Assembly (NCBI GenBank): GCA_964406035.1
Contig: CAYOQB010000087.1
Coordinates: forward strand, 1-22,900
Length of the DNA stretch: 22,900 nt
Reading direction: 5' to 3'
From: JAIEPW01 sp964406035
GTDB taxonomy: Bacteria; Acidobacteriota; Terriglobia; Bryobacterales; Bryobacteraceae
Position numbers and translations under genes: made by a program. This document shows positions 22,294-22,900 of the stretch, piece by piece. Under the pieces are notes generated by a model. That model was not told the DNA's origin and did no database searches. It saw only the letters and a list, made by a program, of their open reading frames with translations. Positions within the stretch are counted from its first letter, which is position 1. Every line of letters begins with the position of its first letter.

Positions 22294-22491
22294 TCAGCTC
22301 CGCATCCACCTTCCGAGCAACAGCGGCCACAGGGCGGCGGTCCCCGGCAGCAGCAACAGGCGGAATCCGATGCCTGTGCCCCGCGTCTGCGGGTCCAACC
22401 TCTGCACGCCGCGAGTCAGGAAAGCGATCGCGAAAGCCAGGCCGAACGCGACATACGCCGCGGCGAGGCCCACCACCCACTCCGCACTCAT
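22294..22491 (-). CDS. 65-residue two-span membrane protein
   Basis: The 65-residue protein has one span at about 6-25 (VVGLAAAYVAFGLAFAIAFL), a polar loop (TRGVQRLDPQTRGTG) and a second hydrophobic segment at about 43-59 (GFRLLLLPGTAALWPLLLG), then a basic end (RWMRS). The pattern GFRLLLLPG...LWPLLL looks conserved, but I cannot name the family. A strong GGGAGG lies about 6 bases before ATG 22491. It is 25 bases downstream of the SDR gene and one base upstream of the 31-residue gene, all on the minus strand, placing it in the Rieske operon. Confidence 0.7.
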   Translation of the reverse strand: MSAEWVVGLAAAYVAFGLAFAIAFLTRGVQRLDPQTRGTGIGFRLLLLPGTAALWPLLLGRWMRS

Positions 22492-22516
22492 TCGTTCCCT
22501 CCCGCAGCTAATTACT

Positions 22517-22900
22517 CTACTCCCCTGAGGACCAGGCGGAGCGGAACTCCGGATATAGGGTCAAGCCGCCGCAGGCGAAGATCGTCTGGCCGGTGATGTA
22601 CGACGCCTCCTCGGAAGCCAGGAAAACGAATACGGAAGCGATCTCCTCGGGGGAAGCAGCGCGGCCCATTGGGATGTGGCTCTCGACCGCGGCCTTGGCC
22701 TCGGGGTCGTTGATCCAGGCGTTGTTGATCGGGGTTACCACCGCGCCGGGACCGACCGCGTTCACCCGGATACCCCGGCCCGCGTACTCGAGAGCCAGAG
22801 TCTTGGTCAGGTTTTCCATGCCACCCTTGCTGACGGAATACGGCAGATACTTCGGCTTGGGGATCACCTCGTGGACGCTGGAGTTGTTCAGGATGACGCC
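22517..22900 (-). CDS. SDR-family dehydrogenase, glucose 1-dehydrogenase-like (partial)
   Basis: The frame runs off the window end; only the C-terminal 127 residues are seen. They hold the SDR catalytic set: Ser in NNSSVHE, then Tyr and Lys in YSVSKGG. The NAVGPGAVVTPIN segment and the closing ASYITGQTIFACGG follow. The run SSVHEVIP, PMGR and TLYPEF is close to Bacillus-type glucose 1-dehydrogenase, an NAD(P)-dependent cytosolic enzyme. The usual ADGG near the end is ACGG here. Substrate is therefore probably a sugar or polyol, not certain. It lies 25 bases upstream of the 65-residue membrane gene and may be the first visible gene of that operon. The N-terminal cofactor fold is outside the window. 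Confidence 0.85.
   Translation of the reverse strand, partial: GVILNNSSVHEVIPKPKYLPYSVSKGGMENLTKTLALEYAGRGIRVNAVGPGAVVTPINNAWINDPEAKAAVESHIPMGRAASPEEIASVFVFLASEEASYITGQTIFACGGLTLYPEFRSAWSSGE

Noticed and set aside
1..22900. Mobile elements, CRISPR arrays, tRNA or rRNA genes
   Set aside because: I found no transposase, integrase, regular spaced repeats, long terminal repeats or tRNA-like cloverleaf on either strand by reading.

Overview
The window is about 22.9 kb of gene-dense, GC-rich bacterial chromosome. It contains no rRNA, tRNA, CRISPR array, insertion sequence or phage module that I can see. The gene mix fits a Gram-negative, diderm soil bacterium: an AMIN-domain amidase and a lytic transglycosylase, an Mla-type ABC ATPase, SH3 lipoproteins, a Pro/Gly-rich TPR protein, DUF4397, DM13 and VOC secreted proteins, an ECF sigma/anti-sigma pair, DinB and GMC proteins. 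My best guess is Acidobacteriota, perhaps the Bryobacterales/Solibacter group. This is inference from family content and cannot be confirmed from the window alone.

Layout. (1) 24-1408: a truncated Tat-signal class V aminotransferase fragment, a YkgJ-type Cys-cluster protein and a 49-residue zinc-ribbon protein. (2) 1440-4022: a two-SH3 lipoprotein faces a convergent mobA-ABC ATPase pair. (3) 4134-6171: a cell-wall operon of lytic transglycosylase and N-acetylmuramoyl-L-alanine amidase, led by a TATAAT promoter element. (4) 6168-8358: a small membrane protein, a PleD-like response-regulator/diguanylate cyclase, and a stand-alone clpP with a textbook terminator. (5) 8371-10511: a secreted Pro/Gly-rich TPR protein with a good sigma70 promoter, and a DUF4397 lipoprotein. 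(6) 10618-13186: an ECF sigma factor and anti-sigma factor (ATGA-coupled), then a glycine-amidinotransferase-like enzyme. (7) 13381-17201: an operon on the minus strand of aquaporin, GMC oxidoreductase, double-VOC protein and DM13-like secreted protein. (8) 17299-20148: a plus-strand operon of DinB, NRDE/TANGO2 and a DedA::ATP-grasp fusion. (9) 20086-22900: a minus-strand operon of SDR dehydrogenase (partial), 65-residue membrane protein, 31-residue single-span peptide, ferric-reductase-like/Rieske fusion, Cys-motif secreted protein and DoxX.

The most promising material is in regions 8 and 9. Region 8 joins a DedA membrane domain, a family that includes lipid-carrier translocases, to a cytosolic carboxylate-amine ligase in one chain, next to a TANGO2 homologue and a DinB protein. 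Region 9 looks like a compact, translationally coupled membrane redox module: a heme-type membrane domain fused to a Rieske centre, with two tiny membrane proteins and an exported Cys/His-motif protein. I know of no established function for either set.

The genome is very tightly packed. Four of the five convergent gene pairs overlap at their stops. Several co-directional pairs overlap by 4 bases (ATGA or GTGA). No stretch longer than about 210 bases lacks a gene.
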